From Alcaligenaceae bacterium (GTDB taxonomy: Bacteria > Pseudomonadota > Gammaproteobacteria > Burkholderiales > Burkholderiaceae_B), in NCBI GenBank assembly GCA_012511095.1, contig JAAZGT010000257.1:1-8881 (forward strand): a DNA stretch of 8,881 nucleotides, written 5' to 3'. Each line of letters begins with the position of its first letter. Position 1 is the stretch's first letter. The translations under genes and the position numbers were made by a program. The notes beneath the pieces are model-generated. The model ran no database searches and was not told the origin of the DNA. It saw only the letters and a program-made list of their open reading frames with translations. Below, one piece after another: positions 1 to 5,433 of this stretch.

Positions 1-53
1 CCTCATAATAAATGTTAGCCCCCGCCAATCGTAGTGGGGAATGGAGTAATAAA
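1..53 (+). other. Intergenic leader upstream of rplC, with a small hairpin
   Basis: These bases precede the chosen rplC start and do not encode a recognisable end of ribosomal protein S10 in any frame, so they look like the tail of an rpsJ-rplC intergenic gap. A short stem can form between CCCCGC (20-25) and GTGGGG (34-39), with one G-T pair and an eight-base loop, just ahead of the ribosome binding site. Whether it acts on translation or is a processing site cannot be decided from the sequence. Confidence 0.45.
43..46 (+). promoter_or_regulatory. rplC ribosome binding site (decides the start)
   Basis: GGAG lies seven bases before the ATG at 54. The in-frame ATG at 12 has only CCTCATAATAA in front of it and no purine-rich site. 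It would add 14 residues (MLAPANRSGEWSNK) that do not look like any L3 N-terminus. The start at 54 is therefore preferred. Confidence 0.8.
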
Positions 54-743
54 ATGTCAAATTCGACAACAACGCCTGCCGCTCATCGGCTAGGACTAGT
101 CGGTCGTAAGGTTGGCATGATGCGTGTTTTCACCGAAGACGGTGATTCTATTCCAGTTACAGTGCTGGACGTATCAGGCAACCGCGTGACTCAAGTTAAG
201 TCCGTTGAGACTGATGGCTATGCTGCTGTACAAGTTGCATTTGGTCAGCGTCGTGCTAGCCGTGTGACTAAGCCTTTAGCTGGTCACTATGCTAAAGCAG
301 GTACCGAAGCTGGTACTATCCTTAAAGAGTTCCGCTTAGATCCAGCAGTTGCTGCTGAGTTCGAAGCTGGTGCCGAAATTCTCGTTGAAAATGTGTTTGA
401 AGCTGGTCAAAAGGTGGATGTACAGGGTACAACCATCGGTAAGGGCTTTGCTGGTGTAATTAAGCGCCACAACTTCAGCGCTCAACGTGCTACTCACGGT
501 AACTCTGTATCTCACCGTGCGCCTGGTTCTACCGGTATGTGTCAAGACCCTGGCCGTGTATTCCCTGGTAAGCGTATGGCTGGTCACATGGGTGACGTAA
601 CTCGCACTGTACAAAACTTAGACATCGTTCGTGTTGATGTAGAGCGTGGCCTAATTATGGTTAAAGGCGCTGTGCCTGGCCATAAAAATGGCAACATTGT
701 AGTGCGTCCTGCAATTAAAATGACTGTTAAAGGAGCCAAATAA
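54..743 (+). CDS. rplC: 50S ribosomal protein L3
   Basis: L3 is an early-assembling 23S rRNA-binding protein whose long loop reaches toward the peptidyl transferase centre. From the ATG at 54 the product has 229 residues, slightly longer than the roughly 210 of E. coli because about 11 residues precede the conserved LGLVGRKVGM start (residues 13-22). The central extension is clear: KGFAGVIKRHNF (130-141), THGNSVSHRAPGS (147-159) and CQDPGRVFPGKRMAGHMG (163-180). Gln164 aligns with the glutamine that PrmB methylates in E. coli L3. The C-terminal part, VKGAVPGHKNG (203-213), is also standard. The stop TAA overlaps the rplD ATG by one base (TAATG), which favours translational coupling. The identification is secure; only the start is a choice. 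Confidence 0.97.
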   Translation: MSNSTTTPAAHRLGLVGRKVGMMRVFTEDGDSIPVTVLDVSGNRVTQVKSVETDGYAAVQVAFGQRRASRVTKPLAGHYAKAGTEAGTILKEFRLDPAVAAEFEAGAEILVENVFEAGQKVDVQGTTIGKGFAGVIKRHNFSAQRATHGNSVSHRAPGSTGMCQDPGRVFPGKRMAGHMGDVTRTVQNLDIVRVDVERGLIMVKGAVPGHKNGNIVVRPAIKMTVKGAK

Positions 744-1366
744 TGGAACTTAAGCTCCTAAATGCACAAGGCGCTGCTGACGGTACTGTTAGCGCACCTG
801 AGACTATTTTCGGTCGCGAATTCAACGAAGCTCTGGTTCACCAAGTTGTAGTGGCTTATCAAGCCAATGCACGCAGCGGTAACCGTGCTCAAAAAGACCG
901 TTCAGAAGTTAAATACAGCACTCGTAAGCCTTGGCGTCAAAAAGGTACGGGTCGTGCTCGTGCCGGTGCTGCTGGTTCTCCACTATGGCGTGGGGGTGGT
1001 CGTACTTTCCCTAACAAGCCAGATGAGAACTTTAGCCACAAGGTTAACAAGAAGATGTACCGCGCTGGTATTCGTTCTATCTTGTCACAATTAGCTCGTG
1101 AAGAGCGTATCGCTGTAGTTGATTCATTCACCTTTGAAGCACCTAAAACTAAAATGGCCGCTAGCAAATTAAAAGCTATGGGCGTATTAGATTCAGTTTT
1201 AGTGATCACTGATGAGCTGGACGAAAACACATATTTAGCTACTCGCAATCTACCTGGTGTTGCTGTTGTTGAAACAAGCTACGCCGATCCACTTTCTTTA
1301 ATTCATTACAAGAACGTGTTGATCACTAAAGGTGCAATTGCACAACTTGAGGAGATCTTAGGATGA
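743..1366 (+). CDS. rplD: 50S ribosomal protein L4
   Basis: L4 binds 23S rRNA early in assembly and its loop lines the peptide exit tunnel. In E. coli it also represses the S10 operon; whether that applies here cannot be seen, because the operon leader lies outside the window. The 207-residue product matches the family in length. Residues 22-52 (IFGREFNEALVHQVVVAYQANARSGNRAQKD) and the basic tunnel loop KPWRQKGTGRARAG (62-75) followed by SPLWRGGGRTFPNKP (79-93) are diagnostic, and their wording is of the betaproteobacterial rather than the enterobacterial kind. AAAGGAG at 729-735 lies inside the end of rplC and serves as its ribosome binding site. The last four bases (ATGA) overlap rplW. Confidence 0.97.
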   Translation: MELKLLNAQGAADGTVSAPETIFGREFNEALVHQVVVAYQANARSGNRAQKDRSEVKYSTRKPWRQKGTGRARAGAAGSPLWRGGGRTFPNKPDENFSHKVNKKMYRAGIRSILSQLAREERIAVVDSFTFEAPKTKMAASKLKAMGVLDSVLVITDELDENTYLATRNLPGVAVVETSYADPLSLIHYKNVLITKGAIAQLEEILG

Positions 1367-1668
1367 AAGCAGAACGTTTAATGCAAGTCATTCTGGCTCC
1401 GGTAATTACTGAGAAAGCAACTTTCATCGCTGAAACATCAGCAGATCAGCCTCAGATTGCTTTGCGTGTTGCTCCTGACGCAACTAAGCCGGAGATTAAA
1501 GCAGCGGTTGAATTGCTGTTCGAAGTAGAAGTTGACTCAGTATCAGTTTTAAACCGTAAAGGTAAAGTAAAGCGTAGTGGTCGTACTATGGGTCGCCGTA
1601 AAAACGTCCGTATCGCTTATGTATCACTCAAAAAAGGTCAGGAACTTGACTTTTCGGAGGTGAACTAA
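1363..1668 (+). CDS. rplW: 50S ribosomal protein L23
   Basis: L23 sits at the exit of the peptide tunnel, where trigger factor and signal recognition particle dock. The product has 101 residues, the usual length. The N-terminal MQVILAPVITEKAT (7-20) and the central DATKPEIKAAVELLFEVEV (39-57) are family landmarks, followed by the rRNA-binding segment NRKGKVKRSGRTMGRRKN (64-81) and a terminal GQELDF (92-97). The ATG at 1363 is chosen because GAGGAG (1349-1354) precedes it and because it gives the MKAERLMQVILAP opening I recall from Bordetella-type L23; the internal ATG at 1381 would cut this off. It overlaps rplD by four bases. Confidence 0.96.
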   Translation: MKAERLMQVILAPVITEKATFIAETSADQPQIALRVAPDATKPEIKAAVELLFEVEVDSVSVLNRKGKVKRSGRTMGRRKNVRIAYVSLKKGQELDFSEVN

Positions 1669-1669
1669 G

Positions 1670-2497
1670 ATGGCATTAGTTAAGATTAAACCTATTTCAC
1701 CAGCCCGTCGTGGCATGGTTAAGGTTGTTAACCCAGATTTACATAAAGGTGCTCCTTATGCTCCTTTATTAGAGTCTAAAAAACGTGGCTCGGGTCGTAA
1801 CCATCACGGTCGTATTACAGTACGTCATCGTGGGGGTGGCCATAAGTCTCACTACCGCGTAATTGATTTCCGTCGTAACAAAGACGGTGTGCCAGCTCGC
1901 GTTGAGCGTCTTGAGTACGATCCAAACCGTACTGCGCACATTGCTTTAGTTGTTTACGCTGATGGTGAGCGTCGTTATATTCTTGCTCCTAAGAAATTAG
2001 CCGTTGGTGCACAGATTGAATCTGGTATTGAGGTGCCTATCCGCATCGGTAATGCGATGCCAATCCGTAATATTCCAATTGGTTCTCACATTCACAACAT
2101 CGAGATGTTACCTGGTAAAGGCGGTCAAATCGCTCGTTCAGCCGGTTCATCAGCCGTGTTGATGGCTCGTGAAGGTACTTACGCTCAGATTCGCCTACGC
2201 TCTGGTGAGGTTCGTCGTGTACATATTGATTGTCGCGCAACCATCGGTGAGGTTGGCAACAGTGAGCACAGCCTTCAGAGTTACGGTAAAGCCGGTGCCA
2301 TGCGTTGGCGCGGTGTTCGTCCTACCGTTCGCGGTGTGGCGATGAACCCGATCGATCACCCTCATGGTGGTGGTGAAGGTAAGACCGGTGAAGGTCGTGA
2401 GCCAGTGAGCCCATGGGGTACGCCTACTAAGGGTTACAGAACCCGTCGTAATAAGCGTACTGAAAACATGATCGTCTCACGTCGTAAGCGTAAATAA
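1670..2497 (+). CDS. rplB: 50S ribosomal protein L2
   Basis: L2 is among the most conserved ribosomal proteins. It binds 23S rRNA near the subunit interface and is needed for subunit joining and peptidyl transfer. The product has 275 residues, like its homologues. RNA-binding features include RNHHGRITVRHRGGGHK (43-59), the OB and SH3-like core, and the C-terminal signature DHPHGGGEGKTGEGR (229-243). His230 corresponds to the E. coli histidine 229 implicated in activity. The C-terminus TKGYRTRRNKRTENMIVSRRK (253-273) is of the form common in betaproteobacteria. The start is one base after the rplW stop, with CGGAGGTG at 1655-1662 as ribosome binding site. No anomalies were seen. Confidence 0.98.
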   Translation: MALVKIKPISPARRGMVKVVNPDLHKGAPYAPLLESKKRGSGRNHHGRITVRHRGGGHKSHYRVIDFRRNKDGVPARVERLEYDPNRTAHIALVVYADGERRYILAPKKLAVGAQIESGIEVPIRIGNAMPIRNIPIGSHIHNIEMLPGKGGQIARSAGSSAVLMAREGTYAQIRLRSGEVRRVHIDCRATIGEVGNSEHSLQSYGKAGAMRWRGVRPTVRGVAMNPIDHPHGGGEGKTGEGREPVSPWGTPTKGYRTRRNKRTENMIVSRRKRK

Positions 2498-2510
2498 GGG
2501 GCAATAAATT

Positions 2511-2786
2511 ATGTCACGTTCAATTATTAAAGGCCCTTACGTAGAAGCTTCCTTAATGAAAAAGGTTGAAGCAGCTACAGAAGGCAAAAATAAAAAGCCG
2601 ATCAAAACTTGGTCTCGTAGTTCAACAATCCTACCCGATTTCATCGGTTTAACGATTGCTGTGCACAACGGTCGTCAACACGTACCTGTTTACATTAACG
2701 AGAACATGGTCGGTCACAAATTAGGTGAATTCGCTCAGACACGTACCTACAAGGGTCATGCAGCGGATAAAAAGTCTAAGAGGTAA
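2511..2786 (+). CDS. rpsS: 30S ribosomal protein S19
   Basis: S19 forms a complex with S13 in the head of the small subunit and contacts 16S rRNA near the A and P sites. The 91-residue product is full length. Landmarks are the opening MSRSIIKGPYV (1-11), TWSRSSTILPDFIG (33-46), the basic HNGRQHVPVYI (52-62) and the S19 signature VGHKLGEFAQTRTYKGH (67-83), followed by a lysine-rich tail. AAGGGG (2496-2501) lies nine bases before the ATG. The stop at 2784-2786 is followed within three bases by the rplV start, so the two genes are probably coupled in translation. Confidence 0.97.
   Translation: MSRSIIKGPYVEASLMKKVEAATEGKNKKPIKTWSRSSTILPDFIGLTIAVHNGRQHVPVYINENMVGHKLGEFAQTRTYKGHAADKKSKR
2779..2783 (+). 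promoter_or_regulatory. rplV ribosome binding site (decides between GTG and ATG)
   Basis: AGAGG, within the last codons of rpsS, is six bases from the ATG at 2790 but only three from the in-frame GTG at 2787. The ATG also gives the METTAI N-terminus I associate with Bordetella-type L22. Both points favour 2790. Confidence 0.7.
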
Positions 2787-2789
2787 GTG

Positions 2790-3119
2790 ATGGAAACAAC
2801 AGCTATTGTTCGTAACGCACATATCTCAGCGCAGAAGACTCGTCTTGTAGCGGACTTAATCCGTGGTAAATCAGTTGAGCAAGCGTTGAATATTTTGACG
2901 TTCACACAGAAAAAAGCCGCCGGCATCATCAAAAAGGCTCTAGAGTCAGCTATTGCTAACGCTGAGCACAATGACGGTGCTGATATTGATGAGTTAATCG
3001 TAAAAACTATTTACGTAGATAAAGCTCAGTCAATGAAGCGTTTTAGAGCACGTGCCAAAGGCCGTGGTAACCGTATCGAGAAGCAGACTTGCCACATTGT
3101 GGTTAAAGTCGGCGTTTAA
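2790..3119 (+). CDS. rplV: 50S ribosomal protein L22
   Basis: L22 contacts all 23S rRNA domains, and its long beta hairpin forms part of the wall of the peptide exit tunnel, where mutations give macrolide resistance in other bacteria. From the ATG the product has 109 residues, as expected. Diagnostic stretches are HISAQKTRLVADLIRGKSVEQAL (11-33), ALNILTFTQKKAA (32-44), AIANAEHNDGADIDEL (54-69) and the hairpin KAQSMKRFRARAKGRGNRI (78-96). The hairpin shows no deletion or duplication of the kind linked with resistance, as far as can be judged by eye. The gene ends nine bases before rpsC. Confidence 0.97.
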   Translation: METTAIVRNAHISAQKTRLVADLIRGKSVEQALNILTFTQKKAAGIIKKALESAIANAEHNDGADIDELIVKTIYVDKAQSMKRFRARAKGRGNRIEKQTCHIVVKVGV

Positions 3120-3128
3120 GGAGTCACA

Positions 3129-3914
3129 ATGGGTCAGAAAGTACACCCTACCGGGTTCCGTCTCGCTGTAACTCGCAACTGGAATGCTCGTTGGTACGCC
3201 GACGATAAAGATTTCGGTGCAACTTTACACGAAGACGTAAAAGTACGTGAATACTTGAAGCGTAAGTTAAAAAATGCTTCAGTTGGTCGTGTTGTGATCG
3301 AGCGCCCTGCTAAGACTGCGCGTATCACGATTCACACTGCACGTCCAGGTGTTGTAATTGGTAAGGGCGGTGATGATATCGCTCAGCTAAATGCCGATTT
3401 ACAAAGATTAATGAGTGTACCTGTACACGTAGGTATCGAAGAAATTCGTAAGCCTGAAATTGATGCACAACTAATCGCTGATTCAATTGCTCAGCAATTA
3501 GAAAAGCGTATTATGTTCCGTCGCGCTATGAAGCGTGCGATTTCTAATGCGATGCGTGCTGGTGCTAAGGGTATCCGTATTGCATCTTCAGGTCGTCTAA
3601 ATGGTATTGAGATTGCTCGTACCGAGTGGTATCGCGAAGGCCGTGTACCTTTACACACGTTACGCGCTATCATCGACTACGCTACTTCTGAAGCTGAAAC
3701 TACCTACGGTATTATCGGTATCAAAGTATGGGTTTATCGTGGTGATTTATTGCCTAACGGCGAATTACCACCTGAGTTAGCCGCACCTGCTGAAGATGAT
3801 CGTCGTGGTCGTCGTCGCCCTCGTGGTGATCGTCCTGAAGGTCGTCGTCGTCGCCGTCGTCCGGCCCAGCAGACTCAGCAAGCTGACACAGCAACTGAGG
3901 CTAAAGGAGAGTAA
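3129..3914 (+). CDS. rpsC: 30S ribosomal protein S3, with a long arginine-rich tail
   Basis: S3 lies at the mRNA entry of the small subunit and helps unwind mRNA structure together with S4 and S5. The opening MGQKVHPTGFRL (1-12), the type II KH domain with its GKGG loop at residues 78-81 (in RPGVVIGKGGDDI) and the C-terminal S3 domain (RRAMKRAISNAMRAGAKGI, then RLNGIEIARTEW and KVWVYRGDLLP) are all present. At 261 residues it is longer than the 233 of E. coli. The excess is a tail rich in arginine from about residue 223 (13 Arg between 225 and 244), then a Gln/Thr/Ala-rich end. Such tails occur in betaproteobacterial S3, so this is probably normal rather than a frameshift. AAGGAG at 3118-3123 overlaps the rplV stop and serves as ribosome binding site. 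Confidence 0.97.
   Translation: MGQKVHPTGFRLAVTRNWNARWYADDKDFGATLHEDVKVREYLKRKLKNASVGRVVIERPAKTARITIHTARPGVVIGKGGDDIAQLNADLQRLMSVPVHVGIEEIRKPEIDAQLIADSIAQQLEKRIMFRRAMKRAISNAMRAGAKGIRIASSGRLNGIEIARTEWYREGRVPLHTLRAIIDYATSEAETTYGIIGIKVWVYRGDLLPNGELPPELAAPAEDDRRGRRRPRGDRPEGRRRRRRPAQQTQQADTATEAKGE
3801..3863 (+). repeat. CGT-rich low-complexity tract inside rpsC
   Basis: Repeated CGT codons (CGTCGTGGTCGTCGTCGCC, then GGTCGTCGTCGTCGCCGTCG) encode the arginine-rich S3 tail. The tract is an imperfect trinucleotide repeat. In-frame gain or loss of units by slippage would change only the number of arginines in an apparently unstructured tail. Confidence 0.7.
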
Positions 3915-3916
3915 TT

Positions 3917-4330
3917 ATGTTATCACCAGCTCGCAGAAAGTATCGTAAAGAGCACAAGGGTCGTAACACCGGTTTAGCCACTCGTGGTACACAGGTTAAC
4001 TTCGGTGATTTCGGCTTAAAAGCAACTGGTCGCGGTCGTTTAACTGCACGTCAGATTGAAGCGGCTCGTCGTGCGATGACTCGTCACATTAAACGTGGTG
4101 GTCGCGTATGGATTCGCATTTTCCCAGACAAGCCAATTTCGCAGAAACCTGCTGAAGTTCGTATGGGTAGCGGTAAAGGTAACCCAGAGTTCTGGGTTGC
4201 TGAGATCCAACCAGGTAAAGTTTTATATGAGATGGATGGTGTAAGCGAAGAGTTAGCACGTGAGGCATTCCGCTTAGCTGCTGCTAAGTTGCCTATTTCT
4301 ACCACTTTCGTTACACGTCAAATTGTTTAA
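3917..4330 (+). CDS. rplP: 50S ribosomal protein L16
   Basis: L16 assembles late in the large subunit and helps shape the A-site tRNA pocket. The product has 137 residues, one more than E. coli L16, with the extra residue near the N-terminus (ATRGTQVNFG, 21-30). Signatures are HKGRNTGLATRG (13-24), GLKATGRGRLTARQIEAARRAMTR (33-56), the loop VRMGSGKGNPEFWVA (81-95) and QPGKVLYEMDGVSEELAREA (98-117). Arg82 aligns with Arg81 of E. coli, which is hydroxylated by the oxygenase RoxA (YcfD), so the modification target is present. AAAGGAGA (3903-3910) precedes the ATG, which follows the rpsC stop by two bases. Confidence 0.97.
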   Translation: MLSPARRKYRKEHKGRNTGLATRGTQVNFGDFGLKATGRGRLTARQIEAARRAMTRHIKRGGRVWIRIFPDKPISQKPAEVRMGSGKGNPEFWVAEIQPGKVLYEMDGVSEELAREAFRLAAAKLPISTTFVTRQIV

Positions 4331-4339
4331 GAGGTTCTT

Positions 4340-4531
4340 ATGAAAGCATCTGAATTACGTGAAAAAGACGTGACCGAGCTTCATCAAGAGCTCGAGTCTT
4401 TATTAAAGGCACAATTTAACTTGCGTATGCAACACGCTACTCAGCAATTAGCTGACAGCAGCCAGTTGTCAAAAGTACGTCGCGATATTGCACGTGTACG
4501 CACTATCTTAACCGAAAAGGCAGGTAACTAA
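4340..4531 (+). CDS. rpmC: 50S ribosomal protein L29
   Basis: L29 is a small helical-hairpin protein near the tunnel exit, next to L23, in the docking area for trigger factor. The 63-residue product is the normal length. It opens with MKASELREKDVTELHQEL (1-18), has the family segment LLKAQFNLRMQHATQQL (21-37) and ends with QLSKVRRDIARVRTILTEK (42-60), the usual second helix. AAGAGG (4329-4334) lies five bases before the ATG and overlaps the end of rplP. Only two bases separate its stop from rpsQ. Confidence 0.96.
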   Translation: MKASELREKDVTELHQELESLLKAQFNLRMQHATQQLADSSQLSKVRRDIARVRTILTEKAGN

Positions 4532-4533
4532 TC

Positions 4534-4809
4534 ATGAGCGAAACTCAAACTACAGAGAAACGCCAGCGTACCTTGGTTGGTAAAGTGGTGAGCAACAAAA
4601 TGGATAAAACCATTGTTGTTCGTGTTGAGCGCCGTGTTAAACACCCACTTTACGGTAAAATCGTTAACCGCTCTAAGAAGTACAAAGCGCACGACGAAAC
4701 TAACCAGTACAACGAAGGCGATATCGTTGAAATCGCAGAAAGTCGTCCTATCTCTAAAGATAAGTCATGGACTGCTGTTAGATTGGTTGAGGCAGCTCGC
4801 GTTATTTAA
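4534..4809 (+). CDS. rpsQ: 30S ribosomal protein S17 (last gene of the operon)
   Basis: S17 is a primary 16S rRNA-binding protein with an OB fold, needed early in small-subunit assembly. The 91-residue product has the core RTLVGKVVSNKMDKTIVVRVERR (12-34), HPLYGKIVNRSKKYKAHDE (37-55) and the S17 signature GDIVEIAESRPISKDKSW (62-79). The ribosome binding site is weak (AAGG at 4517-4520 and AGG at 4522-4524), and the start follows rpmC by two bases, so translation probably depends on ribosomes coming from rpmC. A strong terminator begins about 50 bases downstream, so this is the end of the transcript. Confidence 0.97.
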   Translation: MSETQTTEKRQRTLVGKVVSNKMDKTIVVRVERRVKHPLYGKIVNRSKKYKAHDETNQYNEGDIVEIAESRPISKDKSWTAVRLVEAARVI

Positions 4810-4860
4810 TTTTCGCAAGTTTTGTTTTAAACTGATTTAACGCTGTGATCTAAACAGCAT

Positions 4861-4896
4861 AAAACCCAAACTATCCATGATGGTTTGGGTTTTTTT
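4861..4896 (+). terminator. Rho-independent terminator of the S10 operon
   Basis: AAAACCCAAAC (4861-4871) pairs perfectly with GTTTGGGTTTT (4883-4893). Four more pairs, one of them G-T, extend the stem inward to a three-base loop. Seven T's (4890-4896) follow the GC core on the plus strand. On the minus strand the core is followed by TTTT, so it may also stop transcription arriving from the right, less strongly. The stretch 4810-4860 before it holds only a five-base stem (GCTGT 4842-4846, ACAGC 4854-4858). Confidence 0.9.
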
Positions 4897-4919
4897 AATG
4901 TCTGTTTTTAAATTTATTA

Positions 4920-4940
4920 CTATGTTTTTTATAAAACATA
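4920..4940. repeat. AT-rich palindrome between the two terminators
   Basis: TATGTTTT (4921-4928) and AAAACATA (4933-4940) form a perfect eight-base inverted repeat around TTAT. The sequence CTATGTTT...AAACATA recurs in the cysI terminator at 5382-5400, on the other side of the small gene at 5031-5273. It may be chance in AT-rich DNA; no function is claimed. Confidence 0.5.
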
Positions 4941-4990
4941 AATAAACCCCCATAAATTGGATTTATTGTGTCCAAATTTGGGGGTTATTT
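4933..4990 (-). terminator. Probable terminator of the DUF2789 gene
   Basis: Read on the minus strand, AAATAACCCCC pairs with GGGGGTTTATTT (positions 4980-4990 with 4940-4951, one bulged base). An inner helix TTGG/CCAA (4957-4960 with 4972-4975) and AAA/TTT extend it. The minus-strand sequence after the G run is T-rich (TTTATTTATGTTTTA). It begins about 40 bases after the stop codon at 5031. The plus-strand reading also has a fairly T-rich end (GGGGGTTATTT), so it may act in both directions and back up the S10 terminator. Confidence 0.7.
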
Positions 4991-5030
4991 GAGTTATTTA
5001 CTATCGGAATTATTGTTTTAAGACCATCTA

Positions 5031-5273
5031 TCAATTTTTATCAGCATCCGCGTGTAACGCCTCACTTAGCTGATCAATAATAGTAGTCCAAGCACCATCA
5101 CTAGCGAGCTTTTCCTCTAGAAACTGACGTTGGCCCTCATTCCAGAAAGGCGCATCTAAAAGCCCAACGTTTTCTGGCAATTGATTTTTACCAATGAACT
5201 CAGCAATTTTCTCTTCACTCGCATCTAAACCGAGCTGCAAAAAAAGATTGGTCATACGTGGAATCGTAGTCAT
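5031..5273 (-). CDS. DUF2789 family protein of unknown function
   Basis: The 80-residue product resembles the DUF2789 family of small proteobacterial proteins, recognised by MTNLFLQLGL (7-16), an acidic stretch with a helix (DASEEKIAEFIGKNQ), LLDAPFWNEGQRQFLEEKL (38-56) and a terminal DGAWTTIIDQLSEAL (59-73). No function is established for this family that I know of. I see no signal peptide, membrane segment, cysteine pair or catalytic motif, so it is probably a soluble, mostly helical cytoplasmic protein. A very good ribosome binding site (AGGAGG) precedes the ATG. It is on the same strand as cysJI but is separated from cysI by 160 bases and a hairpin terminator, so it is probably its own transcription unit or is fed by read-through. 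It converges on rpsQ. Confidence 0.8.
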   Translation of the reverse strand: MTTIPRMTNLFLQLGLDASEEKIAEFIGKNQLPENVGLLDAPFWNEGQRQFLEEKLASDGAWTTIIDQLSEALHADADKN

Positions 5274-5277
5274 AGTT

Positions 5278-5283
5278 GCCTCC
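5278..5283 (-). promoter_or_regulatory. Strong ribosome binding site of the DUF2789 gene
   Basis: On the minus strand the sequence reads AATTAGGAGGCAACTATG. AGGAGG is a full Shine-Dalgarno match four bases before the ATG at 5273. This supports the small reading frame as a real and well-translated gene. Confidence 0.85.
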
Positions 5284-5373
5284 TAATTATTGTTCCATTT
5301 GTTATTTAAGCTTAGCTCAAATGAATGTTATTGTCACCATTTAGGTTTTTATTTTTATGAGTATAAACCAGTA

Positions 5374-5403
5374 TAAAAGAGCTATGTTTAATAAACATAG
5401 CTC
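5374..5403 (-). terminator. Probable terminator of cysJI
   Basis: GAGCTATGTTTA (5379-5390) and TAAACATAGCTC (5392-5403) form a near-perfect palindrome. In RNA this would fold as a nine- or ten-base stem with a loop of five to seven bases. On the minus strand it is followed by TTTTA (5378-5374), whereas on the plus strand no T run follows, which fixes the direction. It starts about 30 bases after the cysI stop. The stem is low in GC, so termination may be incomplete and the small gene downstream could receive some transcription. The rest of 5274-5433 shows no gene. Confidence 0.65.
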
Positions 5404-5433
5404 ATAAGTGCTTATCTATAAGGGTTTAGCAGA

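Noticed and set aside
12..53. In-frame ATG at 12 as the rplC start, adding 14 residues.
   Set aside because: There is no ribosome binding site before it, and the added residues do not resemble L3, whereas the ATG at 54 has GGAG seven bases upstream.
336..614. Open minus-strand frames inside the ribosomal genes (for example 336-614, 937-1248, 2037-2240, 4084-4305).
   Set aside because: They lie opposite strongly conserved genes, have unnatural composition and no recognisable motifs, and are explained by the codon bias of the real genes.
2787..2789. GTG at 2787 as the rplV start.
   Set aside because: It lies only three bases after the AGAGG site; the next codon is an ATG with better spacing that gives the expected METTAI N-terminus.
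4613..4840. A plus-strand frame overlapping rpsQ and running past its stop.
   Set aside because: It is out of frame with the clear S17 gene, has no ribosome binding site of its own, and its product is not recognisable.
5360..5375. Two minus-strand TATACT boxes ten bases apart (5360-5365 and 5370-5375) as a promoter for the DUF2789 gene.
   Set aside because: Neither has a credible -35 element at 16-18 bases (AACATA and ATGTTT), and the region is AT-rich and follows the cysI terminator. A promoter here is possible but not supported.
5404..5422. Three alternating ATAAG/CTTAT units next to the cysI terminator.
   Set aside because: They are very short and could arise by chance in AT-rich DNA; no T run or spacing suggests a role.
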